Assembly: GCF_001661075.1 (NCBI RefSeq)
Contig: NZ_CP014870.1
Coordinates: 2,810,501-2,874,500, forward strand
Length of the DNA: 64,000 nt
From: Pseudomonas silesiensis
GTDB lineage: Bacteria; Pseudomonadota; Gammaproteobacteria; Pseudomonadales; Pseudomonadaceae
Direction: 5' to 3'
Under the pieces are notes generated by a model. The model did not search any database. It saw nothing but the letters and a program-made list of their open reading frames with translations, and was not told the origin of the DNA. Made by a program: the position numbers and the translations under genes. Below, piece by piece: positions 8,071 to 16,273 of the stretch; position 1 is the first letter of the stretch, and the number at the start of each line of letters is the position of its first letter.

Positions 8071-9402
8071 TCAGGGTTTTTCCGCCACCCGCCCTGGATA
8101 ATTCAACACAAACTGCACATGCGCCTTCACCCCTGTAGCCAGGGTCGCATCGTCCGCGGTGAAGTAGGGGCTGTGATTGTTCGGGACCTTCTGCATGTCC
8201 TGGTCTGCAGGCGTTGCCCCCAGGAACACGAACAGCCCCGGCACCTTCTCGGCGTAGAAGGAAAAATCCTCGCTCGGCGACAGCGATGATTCCAGCCGCT
8301 CGACCTTGCCCGGCGCCGCCAGCTCCAGCGCCGGGACCATGGCTTCGGTCAGCGCAGGATTGTTGATGGTGACCGGGGCGATGTTCACCAGTAGCAGGTT
8401 GGCCTTGGTTTCATAGGCGCTGGCAATGCCGTTCACCAGCGGCGGCATCTTCTGCAGGATGGTGTCGCGGATCGAGGCGTTGTTGGTGCGGATGGTGCCA
8501 GTGAGCTCGGCAGTCTCGGGAATGATATTGCTTGCCGCGCCGGCATTCATTGTGCCGACACTGATGACGCCCATGCCCTTTGTCATGTCTATCCGCCGGC
8601 TGACCAGGGTCTGCAGGCCGCCGACGATGTTCTCGCTGGCGATGATCGGGTCCACGCCGCTCCACGGCGCCGACCCGTGGGTCTGCTGGCCTTTGACGGT
8701 GATGCGGAAGGCGTCGTTGCTGTTGAGCACCGTCCCGGATTTGTAATACAGGTGGCCGGTCGGGTAGCCGGCCATGACGTGTACCCCGAATATGGCTTCG
8801 ACCTTCGGCGAGTCCAATGCTCCGTCGCGGATCATTGCCCGCGCGCCGATCACTGCGTCTGCCTCGAACTCGTCCACGTCGGCGGCGCCTTCTTCGGCCG
8901 GCTGGAACAGGAAGACCACCGTTCCCGCAACTTCGTTGCGATGCTCGGCAAGCACCTTGGCTGCGCCCAGGAGCATCGCCGTGTGCGTGTCATGCCCGCA
9001 GGCATGCATGACCGGCACCGTTTTGCCCCGGCGCACGCCGGTTGCCGTGCTGGCGAACGGCAAGCCGGTCATTTCCTTGACGGGCAGGGCATCCATGTCG
9101 GCGCGCAAGGCCACCACGGGGCCGGGTTTGCCGCCCTTGAGGACGCCGACCACGCCGGTCTTGCCGATGTGGGTGCGCACCTCCATTCCCAGTGCCTTGA
9201 GCTGCTGCGCGACCAGTTCCGAGGTTTTCACCTCCATGTTTCCCAGTTCGGGATTCTGGTGAATGGTGTGGCGCAGCTCGATAACGTCCTGGCTGACCGA
9301 GGCGACGGCGGGGTCGACCCAACTGAAGTCGGAAGCCTGGCAGAAGGCTGTCGAGAAGGTGCTTAGGAGAGCAATACCCAAAGGCAAGGATGATATACGC
9401 AT
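8071..9402 (-). CDS. Exported M20 family amidohydrolase (IAA-amino acid / hippurate hydrolase type)
   Basis: 443 aa with a signal peptide at about 1-23 (MRISSLPLGIALLSTFSTAF, then CQA). M20D metal ligands are seen in MHACGHDTHTAM, QPAEEGAADVDEFEAD and the C-terminal SEDFSFYAEKVPGLFVFLG. Related enzymes cleave N-acyl amino acids such as hippurate or indole-acetyl amino acids. The signal peptide places this one in the periplasm, or on a lipoprotein path if the Cys at 21 is used. It stands apart from the importer operon by the GntR gene and 124 bases of non-coding DNA. The family is certain and the substrate open. Confidence 0.9.
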   Translation of the reverse strand: MRISSLPLGIALLSTFSTAFCQASDFSWVDPAVASVSQDVIELRHTIHQNPELGNMEVKTSELVAQQLKALGMEVRTHIGKTGVVGVLKGGKPGPVVALRADMDALPVKEMTGLPFASTATGVRRGKTVPVMHACGHDTHTAMLLGAAKVLAEHRNEVAGTVVFLFQPAEEGAADVDEFEADAVIGARAMIRDGALDSPKVEAIFGVHVMAGYPTGHLYYKSGTVLNSNDAFRITVKGQQTHGSAPWSGVDPIIASENIVGGLQTLVSRRIDMTKGMGVISVGTMNAGAASNIIPETAELTGTIRTNNASIRDTILQKMPPLVNGIASAYETKANLLLVNIAPVTINNPALTEAMVPALELAAPGKVERLESSLSPSEDFSFYAEKVPGLFVFLGATPADQDMQKVPNNHSPYFTADDATLATGVKAHVQFVLNYPGRVAEKP

Positions 9403-9481
9403 GAGGAATTTTCCTTGTGGCCGGATGGTGGTCGGAAGACTTGGTGTTGTGCGTCTGACGAAGACGTTGAGCGATGCGCGA

Positions 9482-10519
9482 TCAATGGCTCATGTGCCGG
9501 GTCACGGCGAACCGATTGAGAAATCCATGGGTCACGAATACCAGCGTCAGGGTCAGGACGACCGAGACCGATACAGAGGTGAGTCTATAAAAGATATCGA
9601 ACATGATGTCGTGGGAGGGCGTCAGGTATTGGCCGAATAAAATGGCCAGTGTGGTGATCGCACCAAATCCTATTCCCGGCAGCCCTTTTTCCATGGAGTG
9701 CCAACGGGCGCAAATCATCAGGGCCACCCAGAACATCACGAGCACCAGGGGCAGGATGTCGTGATGGTTGTAGAGCAACAACTGCATGACAAAGCCCACG
9801 GCGCAGCCCATGAGCGTGCCTATCGCACGTATCCGCCCGGCGAAATGCGCGCCTTTCCAGTGCATGGGAAACAGGATCAGGATGCTTGCCACTTGTGCGG
9901 ACAATGAGTCTTTCAGGTCCAGGCATTGAAAGGCGACAAACGACGCGGTAGCCACCGTTGCCCCCAGCAGGGCTTCATGGCGCTGGCTGGGAAGGTCTTT
10001 GTCCATCGGTTGCCTGGGGCTGCGGGGTGCGGCATCTGGAAACAGGTAAAACATCAGGCCGGCGATCCCCGCCGAGAGCCAGATCGCCGCGCCATTGCAC
10101 CACAGCAGATCGATGACATCGGTTTGCGGATAGCTGGAAAAGTGCAGCAGAATCGAGAGGAACACCGCGCTCAGGGCGCTGAAGAAAAACAACGGGCCTC
10201 TGGCCATCAGCGCAAAGCGATAGAGGAACAACAGGAAGACGATGGGCACCGCCAACACCGGTCGATCACCGAACAACCCGTAAAGCACCCCGACCTCCAC
10301 GCTGACGACCACGCCCTGTGCCAGGAACTGGCGCACCAGATGGGCATTCAAGGTCGGGACCAGGCCCAGGACCAACATCGGGTAGACACAAAAAAAAGCG
10401 CCGTACTCCAGGTTGAACACCTTGCAGATAAACAGCCCCAACGTTCCACCGCCGGCAATGCGCAGGCATTGGCGCAGGTCGTTTTCGCTCAGTCGATGGG
10501 GGCCGGACTCAGTAGACAT
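9482..10519 (-). CDS. FUSC/DUF2955 family inner-membrane transporter
   Basis: 345 aa from the ATG at 10519 (MSTESGPHRLSENDL). A longer frame from 10675 would run deep into the upstream gene and is not needed. It has about ten hydrophobic segments, including FLLFLYRFALMARGPLFFF and the C-terminal SVSVVLTLTLVFVTHGF. It matches the DUF2955 group, related to the FUSC/AaeB aromatic-acid exporters. Its start lies 11 bases inside the end of the HlyD-family gene, so the two are coupled and probably form one efflux pump. The exported compound is unknown. Confidence 0.82.
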   Translation of the reverse strand: MSTESGPHRLSENDLRQCLRIAGGGTLGLFICKVFNLEYGAFFCVYPMLVLGLVPTLNAHLVRQFLAQGVVVSVEVGVLYGLFGDRPVLAVPIVFLLFLYRFALMARGPLFFFSALSAVFLSILLHFSSYPQTDVIDLLWCNGAAIWLSAGIAGLMFYLFPDAAPRSPRQPMDKDLPSQRHEALLGATVATASFVAFQCLDLKDSLSAQVASILILFPMHWKGAHFAGRIRAIGTLMGCAVGFVMQLLLYNHHDILPLVLVMFWVALMICARWHSMEKGLPGIGFGAITTLAILFGQYLTPSHDIMFDIFYRLTSVSVSVVLTLTLVFVTHGFLNRFAVTRHMSH

Positions 10520-11570
10520 AATGGATAATGCTGACGAGGCGGATTTGCAGCGCACCCATGAGGCGCGCCACGGCATTGTCGCTGGAAAACAGCTGCACGG
10601 TCGCCTTCGCCCCCGAAGGTAACGTGGGCGGAAGATCGGTATTGAACACCAGGTGAATACGTTGGCGTTGCGCATCCCTTACCCAGCGATCCGATTGCAG
10701 GGGGGCGGCCAGATCGCCGTTTGCATCGATCTGTCCTTCTTTCACCCCCGAGTCCAGGTGGCTGACTTTCGCCGGGAAAATTTCCCCTGGGCGGGCATCG
10801 AACACCACTGAGGCCGCCGTGCCTGGCTGGGCATAACGCAAGGCCTTTTCCCTGAAGTCGGCCGTGACATCGGCATTGTCTTCCACCAGCGCCATGACGG
10901 ATGCGCCGGCCTGGAGGTAAGCCCCGGGACTGAGCTGCAAGTTGCCGACCACGCCGGCACGTTCAGCCCGGACTTCGCTGTAGTCCAGTTGCAGGCGGGC
11001 CTGTTCCAACGCGTTATGCGCCTGGCGGACGTGAACATTGTCGTCGCCGGGGCCACCTCTGCGTGCCCTGATTTCCTCGATGGTGCTGGACGCCGCCCTG
11101 ACTTGCGACTGGGCGATCGTCAGGCTGGCGTTGATCTGATCCCGCAGCTGGGTGGAGACGAAGTTTCGGTCATGCAAGGTTCGAATCCGTGCCGCCTGCG
11201 CCGATAGCTCCTGAACCTTGGCCTTGGCGGCTGACAAGTCGGCCTGTGCGGCGCCGAGATTGGCATCACGCTCGGAGTAATCCTGGCGGGCGCGCTCGAT
11301 CATCAGCTGCGCTTCCTTGACCTTTAAAACAAAAGGGCGGGGATCGAGCCGGAACAGCAACTGCCCGGCCTCGACATGCTGATTATTGGCCACGGTCACT
11401 TCTATCACCTGGCCAGACACGCGAGGCGCGATACGCACAACGGAACGGGTTAACTGCGCCTGGGGGGTGAGCGGCATGTACAGGTCTGCTGCCAGGAAAT
11501 AGACGAACAAGGCGGTCAAAATCAAAATGGCGAAACGCACGTGACGGGCAAATCGTTGGTCAGGGGTCAT
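10509..11570 (-). CDS. HlyD/EmrA-type membrane fusion protein
   Basis: 353 aa from the ATG at 11570 (MTPDQRFARHVRF). There is an alternative TTG start at 11642, but the MTPDQRF start resembles known relatives better. One N-terminal membrane helix (FAILILTALFVYFLAADLYM) is followed by a biotinyl-lipoyl-like half (VVRIAPRVSGQVIEVTVANN), a long coiled coil of about 90 residues, and the returning half (VRAERAGVVGNLQLSPGAYL). It bridges the inner-membrane transporter to the outer membrane. It is co-transcribed with the DUF2955 transporter. No outer-membrane channel gene is adjacent. Confidence 0.87.
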   Translation of the reverse strand: MTPDQRFARHVRFAILILTALFVYFLAADLYMPLTPQAQLTRSVVRIAPRVSGQVIEVTVANNQHVEAGQLLFRLDPRPFVLKVKEAQLMIERARQDYSERDANLGAAQADLSAAKAKVQELSAQAARIRTLHDRNFVSTQLRDQINASLTIAQSQVRAASSTIEEIRARRGGPGDDNVHVRQAHNALEQARLQLDYSEVRAERAGVVGNLQLSPGAYLQAGASVMALVEDNADVTADFREKALRYAQPGTAASVVFDARPGEIFPAKVSHLDSGVKEGQIDANGDLAAPLQSDRWVRDAQRQRIHLVFNTDLPPTLPSGAKATVQLFSSDNAVARLMGALQIRLVSIIHYVY

Positions 11571-11910
11571 GGCAACTTGCGTAAAGCGTTCATGGGCAAT
11601 CCGTTGATTGATAGTCGAGCCAGTCTCGTCGTGTTGATTCAAGTGCGAGCGGCCACGCGACCATCAAGCATGCAACGAACAGGGGGAGGGCATGGCGACG
11701 GATGTTACCCAGTGCAGGCAGAACGGCAATATTGAAAATCCTGATAGTCCCAATCCATGCAAGCGATAGTCTGGGCTTGGTACACGCGGATAGCCTGGCG
11801 CCCGGTACCTTCGCGGCGAGTCAGGGGCCAGACACGTTGCTGGCCCGTGCTTCGACGCTGGCCGACCAGGCGCGGAGCCTGGGGTATCGGGCAACCAGCG
11901 TGATCCCGGC

Positions 11911-12072
11911 TTACTTCGTTCCTGCACCGATCTGCCAGACATAGGGCGGTTCGGTGCCGTTGATTTCCCAGTCGCCGATGATGCGTTCCTTGTAGATCAG
12001 CGGGTTGTGTGAGGCCGCGGTGCGCGCGTTGCGCCAGTGCCGATCGAAGGCCTTGCCGGTGCTGGTGGCGAC
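11911..12072 (-). pseudogene. Relic: C-terminal fragment of a DszC/SfnB-like acyl-CoA-dehydrogenase-fold monooxygenase
   Basis: About 50 codons read ATSTGKAFDRHWRNARTAAS, then HNPLIYKERIIGDWEINGTE and PPYVWQIG before a stop. The DRHWRNARTxxxHNP segment and the GDxxxNGTxPP segment are the C-terminal signature of DszC/SfnB-type flavin-dependent enzymes with an acyl-CoA dehydrogenase fold. The preceding ~350 residues are absent: upstream DNA goes directly into the TetR promoter. I read this as the end of a deleted gene. The 240 bases below it (11664-11910) show no recognisable coding content. Confidence 0.62.
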
Positions 12073-12099
12073 AACGAGAATGTGCAGGGAGAAAGTCAA

Positions 12100-12146
12100 T
12101 AAAATGTACTTTTGTGTACATATTAAGGGCGTCAGCGTACATTTAA
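12100..12146. promoter_or_regulatory. Cluster of TAAAATGTAC-type half-sites in front of the TetR gene
   Basis: TAAAATGTAC occurs at 12100-12109. A mirrored copy GTACATATTA (12116-12125) makes a palindrome ATGTAC-TTTTGT-GTACAT. A third copy GTACATTTAA is at 12137-12146. The same decamer appears exactly at 15201-15210 in front of the demethylase-like gene. This is the pattern expected of an operator shared by the TetR regulator and its target. Confidence 0.55.
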
Positions 12147-12173
12147 GTTACGCATTTTGAGAAAGGCAGTGAG

Positions 12174-12878
12174 ATGTCCCAGTTAGGGAAAGCACGTGGC
12201 AAGGCCCAGGATTCAGGTTGGCGCGGGTCGCCGGAGGGCTGGCTGGAAGCGGCCTATGATGCGCTGAAGGAGTCGGGCATCGATGCCGTGCGAGTCATGC
12301 CGCTCGCCAAGCGTCTTGGGCTTTCCCGCACCAGTTTCTACTGGTTCTTCGAGGACCGCGAACAGTTGCTCGCCGCCTTGCTTTCCCGCTGGCGAGACAC
12401 CAATACGGGTGGGTTGATCCGCCAGTGTGAAAGCTATGCGGAAAGCATTTCCGAGGCGATCCTGAATGTCTTCGAATGCTGGCTCAATCCACAGCTGTTC
12501 GACTCGCAATTCGAATTTGCGGTGCGTAGCTGGGCGCTCCAGTCGGCCGAGGTTGCTGCCGAAGTCGCTATCGTCGACGAGCAACGAATGAGCGCGCTGG
12601 CCAGCATGTTCAAGCGCTTCGGCTATGACAGCAAAGGCGCTGATGCGCGGTCCAGGACGATTTACCTGACTCAAATCGGCTACATCACCATGAACGCCAG
12701 AGAAGAGATCACCGTGCGTTTCGAACGCATACCGCACTACGTCAGCATTTTCACCGGGAAGGTACCCAAACAACGCGAGCTGGATCGTTTTTACGGCAAG
12801 TTCGGTTATGCCGAAACGGCTCCCGGGGTGTTTGTTCCCTTGACGGACACCTTCGGCGAGACGGCAGAAAATGTGTAA
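12174..12878 (+). CDS. TetR/AcrR family transcriptional regulator
   Basis: 234 aa. The helix-turn-helix occupies about residues 20-70, with VMPLAKRLGLSRTSFYWFFE as its core; the ligand domain beyond is divergent, as usual. It is read divergently from the relic and convergently with the flavoenzyme gene at 13075-15111. Because the candidate operator in front of it recurs upstream of the flavoenzyme, I infer that it represses both, probably responding to a betaine-like methylated amine. Confidence 0.88.
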   Translation: MSQLGKARGKAQDSGWRGSPEGWLEAAYDALKESGIDAVRVMPLAKRLGLSRTSFYWFFEDREQLLAALLSRWRDTNTGGLIRQCESYAESISEAILNVFECWLNPQLFDSQFEFAVRSWALQSAEVAAEVAIVDEQRMSALASMFKRFGYDSKGADARSRTIYLTQIGYITMNAREEITVRFERIPHYVSIFTGKVPKQRELDRFYGKFGYAETAPGVFVPLTDTFGETAENV

Positions 12879-12963
12879 TGTTGGTGTCCGCCGGCAACCT
12901 GGTCATTTCCAACCGGGCCGGTAGCCACCCGAGCCGAACACCCTACCTTCAGGCAATCCCCCC

Positions 12964-13063
12964 TGTAGGAGCTAGCTTGCTGGCGATGGTCTCCAGGGCT
13001 ACGCGTTCATTCAGAAAAAACGCGTTATCGTTGACGTCCATCGCGAGCAAGCTCGCTCCTGCA
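12964..13063. repeat. REPIN (two inverted REP units)
   Basis: Left unit TGTAGGAGCTAGCTTGCTGG at 12964 continues to CGATGG at 12989; the right unit CCATCGCGAGCAAGCTCGCT runs from 13038 to 13063. They are imperfect inverted copies about 48 bases apart, between the convergent TetR and flavoenzyme genes. This is the usual location and form of RAYT-mobilised REP doublets in Pseudomonas. Confidence 0.88.
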
Positions 13064-13074
13064 GGGGCATGGCT

Positions 13075-15111
13075 TCAAATGTCTTTCAGCAGCCGCAATG
13101 CATCGTAAATGGCGGCATGGGTGTTACGTGCCGAGACCGCGTCGCCGATCCGGAACAACTGGAAACGGCCGTCAGGGTTGGTCACGATATTCTGCACATT
13201 CCCGGCGATCAGATTGTGCTGTTCGACCGCACCGTTGTTGCTCGAATGGGGGCGCAGGTCGAAGTACAGATCGTCCAGGGGGAGGGTGCCATGGTTGATC
13301 ACGACCTGGTCGACCACTCTGTGCTTGTTCACCCGGCCATAATCGCTGCCGAAGTGGGCAATCAATTTGCCGTCACGCTGTTCTACCGAGTCGACCCGAT
13401 ACGTGACAGTAAAGGTAACGGCCAGGTCTTGCAGGCTGCGCATGTAAGGCACCAGGTTCATCGCCATCACCTCCGGCGAAAACGACCGGTCGGGGGTGAC
13501 GATTTCCAGTGTTGCGCCGCTGTTGGCGATGACCTCGGCCGCCTGTAACGCCGCATGGTCGCCAGCGTCGTCGAAGATCAGCACATTCTTGCCGGGCTTG
13601 ACGTCGCCGGAAATGATGTCCCAGGTCGATACCACCAGTTCGTTGCCCCGGTTGAGTATCTCGGTGTGCGGCAAGCCGCCGGTGGCGACTATCACCACGT
13701 CCGGTTCTTGAGCCAGCACCGTCTCGGCATCGGCCCAGGTGTTGAAGTGGAACTTCACCCCCAGGCGTGCGCATTGCGCCATGCGCCAGTCGATGATGCT
13801 GATCATCTCGCGGCGACGCTCGCTCAGCGCGGTCAAGCGGATCTGCCCGCCGGGCTGGTCAGCCACCTCGAATACCGTGACGTCATGGCCGCGTTCACCG
13901 GCGACGCGTGCTGCCTCCAGGCCCGCCGGGCCGGTGCCGATCACCACCACCTTGCGTTTGGCCGGTGCCTTGGGGATTTCGTGGGGCATGGTGGTTTCGC
14001 GCCCGGTCGCGGCGTTGTGGATGCAGTACGCGGCGCCGCCCTGATAGATGCGATCCAGGCAGTAGTTGGCGCCCACACAGGGGCGGATCTCTTCTTCGCG
14101 CTTTTCGATGATCTTGCGCACGATGTGCGGATCGGTCATGTGCGCCCGGGTCATCCCCACCATGTCGATCTTGCCGGAGGCGATGGCATGCCGGGCAGTG
14201 GCGACGTCGGGAATCTTGGCCGCATGGAAGGTCGGGAAACCCGTCGCCGCGCGGATTTCGCCAGCAAAATCCAGATGAGGAGAGTTGCGCATGCCCTGGA
14301 TCGGTATCACATCGGTCAGGCCGGCATCGGTGTCGATGTGTCCGCGCACCACGTTGAGAAAATCGACCAGGCCGCTGTCCTTGAGCATGTGCGAGATCGT
14401 GAGGCCTTCCTGCGCGTCGAAGCCACCGGGCAAATCCTCATCGCCGGTGTAGCGCACCCCCAGCAGAAAATCCTCACCGCATTGCTTGCGGATGCCTCGC
14501 AGGATATCGAAGGTAAACCGCAGACGATTTTCCAGGGAGCCGCCGTAAGGGCCCTCGAGATCGTTGGTCAACGGCGACCAGAATTGATCCATCAAATGCC
14601 CGTAGGCCTGCAGTTCCAGACCGTCGAGGCCCGCCGCTTTCATGCGTTCGGCGGCATCCACGTAATCCTTGATGATCCGCTCGATGTCCCACTCTTCCAT
14701 CTTCTTGGGGAAGGAGCGGTGCGACGCCTCGCGGCGGTGGGACGGCGATACCACGGGCAGCCAGTCGGCTTTATCCCAGCGGGTGCGACGACCCAGGTGG
14801 GTCAGCTGGATCATCACCGCAGCGCCATGTTCGTGGCACTCGTCCGTCAGGTCTTTCATCCATCCGACCACCTCGTCCTTGTACGCCAGGATGTTGTTGA
14901 AAACCGGCGGGCTGTCGCGCGACACCGCGGCGGAACCGGCAGTCATGGTCAAGGCTACGCCCGCCTTGGCTCGCTCGACGTGATAGGCCCGATAAAGCTC
15001 CTTCGGCATGCCATCGACCGGATAAGCCGGTTCGTGGGAGGTGGTCATGATGCGATTTCGAAGCGTCAGGTTTTTGATTTTATAAGGTTGCAGCAAGGGA
15101 TCGCTGGACAT
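13075..15111 (-). CDS. NADH:flavin oxidoreductase, dimethylglycine/stachydrine demethylase-like (DgcA/Stc2 type)
   Basis: 678 aa, the length of the DgcA and trimethylamine-dehydrogenase-like group. The old-yellow-enzyme TIM barrel fills about residues 1-350. It is followed by an iron-sulfur region PCVGANYC then 11 residues to YCIHNA, in which the second Cys of the usual C-x2-C-x2-C is Ala. A dinucleotide-binding domain follows (VVVIGTGPAGLEAARVAGER). Relatives demethylate N-methylated amines such as dimethylglycine or stachydrine. The gene faces the TetR regulator and shares its candidate operator; a betaine-type binding protein is divergently encoded. The substrate is inferred to be a quaternary or tertiary methylamine. 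Confidence 0.85.
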   Translation of the reverse strand: MSSDPLLQPYKIKNLTLRNRIMTTSHEPAYPVDGMPKELYRAYHVERAKAGVALTMTAGSAAVSRDSPPVFNNILAYKDEVVGWMKDLTDECHEHGAAVMIQLTHLGRRTRWDKADWLPVVSPSHRREASHRSFPKKMEEWDIERIIKDYVDAAERMKAAGLDGLELQAYGHLMDQFWSPLTNDLEGPYGGSLENRLRFTFDILRGIRKQCGEDFLLGVRYTGDEDLPGGFDAQEGLTISHMLKDSGLVDFLNVVRGHIDTDAGLTDVIPIQGMRNSPHLDFAGEIRAATGFPTFHAAKIPDVATARHAIASGKIDMVGMTRAHMTDPHIVRKIIEKREEEIRPCVGANYCLDRIYQGGAAYCIHNAATGRETTMPHEIPKAPAKRKVVVIGTGPAGLEAARVAGERGHDVTVFEVADQPGGQIRLTALSERRREMISIIDWRMAQCARLGVKFHFNTWADAETVLAQEPDVVIVATGGLPHTEILNRGNELVVSTWDIISGDVKPGKNVLIFDDAGDHAALQAAEVIANSGATLEIVTPDRSFSPEVMAMNLVPYMRSLQDLAVTFTVTYRVDSVEQRDGKLIAHFGSDYGRVNKHRVVDQVVINHGTLPLDDLYFDLRPHSSNNGAVEQHNLIAGNVQNIVTNPDGRFQLFRIGDAVSARNTHAAIYDALRLLKDI

Positions 15112-15200
15112 GTGTTGCGCTCCTGGATCAGAACATCAGGCTGGGTTCTGACACAACGGTATGTCGAGTGTTCATGCGTGTCAACTGATGGGACACAGGT

Positions 15201-15210
15201 GTACATTTTA
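15201..15210. promoter_or_regulatory. TAAAATGTAC half-site upstream of the demethylase-like gene
   Basis: The reverse complement of GTACATTTTA is an exact copy of the decamer at 12100-12109. It lies 90 bases upstream of the flavoenzyme start and about 108 bases upstream of the divergent binding-protein gene, so it could serve either promoter. The rest of the 206-base intergenic stretch shows no other clear signal. Confidence 0.45.
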
Positions 15211-15317
15211 CTTGCGCAGCAAAAAAACCGGGTTTAACATCCGTCGAACAAGGACTGATCTGCTTCTACTTCTGCTGCCCTGCCTATAACCATTAAAACA
15301 GTACGCGGAGATGCACC

Positions 15318-16223
15318 ATGATGAGGAATACGTTATCGGGTAAAACCTTTGTCGGCTGGCTTGCGGGCGTGGCGATGGCCTCGTGCAGTCTGATGGCTCA
15401 CGCCGAAGAACCCGCGCCGATCCGTATCGGCTGGGTTAACTGGTCGGATACCGAGATCGCGGTAAAGCTGGCAAATACCGTACTTCAAGACCAATTGAAG
15501 CAACCGGTAAAACTGGTGCTGGCAGACATCGGCATCCAGTTTCAAGCGCTGGCCAACGGCAATATCGACCTGATCCCGATGGTCTGGCTGCCCAGCACTC
15601 ACAAGGCGTTCTACGACAAATACCGCGACAAGCTGGAAGATCTTGGCGTGCTGTATGAAGGGCGGATCGGCATGGCGGTGCCGACTTCGATACCGGTCAG
15701 CGAAATCGCCAGCGTCGAAGACCTCAACAAGCCAGAGGTGAGGGAGAAACTCGGCGGCAAGATCCTGACGTCCGAAGTCGGCAACGGCCAGTACAAGCTG
15801 ACGGAAAAGGCTATCAAGGAGTACAAGCTCGATGGCTACAAGATGGTTGCGTCTTCAGAGTCCGGCATGTTGAGTGAGCTGGATCGCAATCTGAAACGTG
15901 ACAAATGGTCGTTGATCAACGCCTGGAGCCCGCACTGGATGTTCTCCAAGTGGCCGCTGCGCTATCTGGACGATCCGAAGCAGATTTTCGGTGGTGCGGA
16001 GAAAATCCATGCTGTAGCCCGCAAGGGCTTTAGCGCGGAGCATCCCGACGTGGCCCGCTTCTTTGCCAATTTCACGATTCCTCAAGCTGACCTTGAAAAA
16101 CTGATGTTTACCGCGCGTGAAAGCTCGGCAGACAAGGTGGTTGCTGACTATTACGCGGCCAACAAGCCCCGTTTTGCGGCCATGTTCAACGGCACGACCG
16201 CTGCCACAACTGCGGGGCAGTAA
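15318..16223 (+). CDS. Glycine betaine/proline-betaine-type ABC substrate-binding protein (OpuAC domain)
   Basis: 301 aa with a signal peptide (about 1-29, ending SLMAHAEE). The OpuAC/ProX fold is recognisable from IRIGWVNWSDTEIAVKLANT and the WLPSTHKAFYDKY segment; conserved Trp residues form the quaternary-ammonium cage in this family. No permease or ATPase gene accompanies it, so it must use a transporter encoded elsewhere. The divergent demethylase-like gene suggests capture of a betaine for catabolism rather than osmoprotection. Confidence 0.88.
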   Translation: MMRNTLSGKTFVGWLAGVAMASCSLMAHAEEPAPIRIGWVNWSDTEIAVKLANTVLQDQLKQPVKLVLADIGIQFQALANGNIDLIPMVWLPSTHKAFYDKYRDKLEDLGVLYEGRIGMAVPTSIPVSEIASVEDLNKPEVREKLGGKILTSEVGNGQYKLTEKAIKEYKLDGYKMVASSESGMLSELDRNLKRDKWSLINAWSPHWMFSKWPLRYLDDPKQIFGGAEKIHAVARKGFSAEHPDVARFFANFTIPQADLEKLMFTARESSADKVVADYYAANKPRFAAMFNGTTAATTAGQ

Positions 16224-16242
16224 TTGCCGCCGCTGAGAGAAA

Positions 16243-16263
16243 GACCCGCCAGGGCGGCGGGTC
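16243..16263 (-). terminator. Intrinsic terminator between convergent genes
   Basis: GACCCGCC and GGCGGGTC form an 8-bp stem with a five-base loop. Read on the minus strand it ends in TCTTTCTC, so it best serves the dipeptidase gene, whose stop is ten bases upstream. Confidence 0.5.
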
Positions 16264-16273
16264 CGGAAGAGGA

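Noticed and set aside
11664..12142. Open frames on both strands near the DszC-like relic
   Set aside because: Only the 50-codon C-terminal fragment shows family resemblance; the other frames do not.
12964..13063. Regularly repeated GTAGGAGCGAGC-like units across the window as a possible CRISPR array
   Set aside because: Units are inverted doublets scattered between genes, without regular spacers or cas genes; they are REP/REPIN elements.
13555..15237. Plus-strand open frame of 560 codons antisense to the demethylase-like gene
   Set aside because: High-GC antisense shadow; no family resemblance, and the minus-strand flavoenzyme is complete and convincing.
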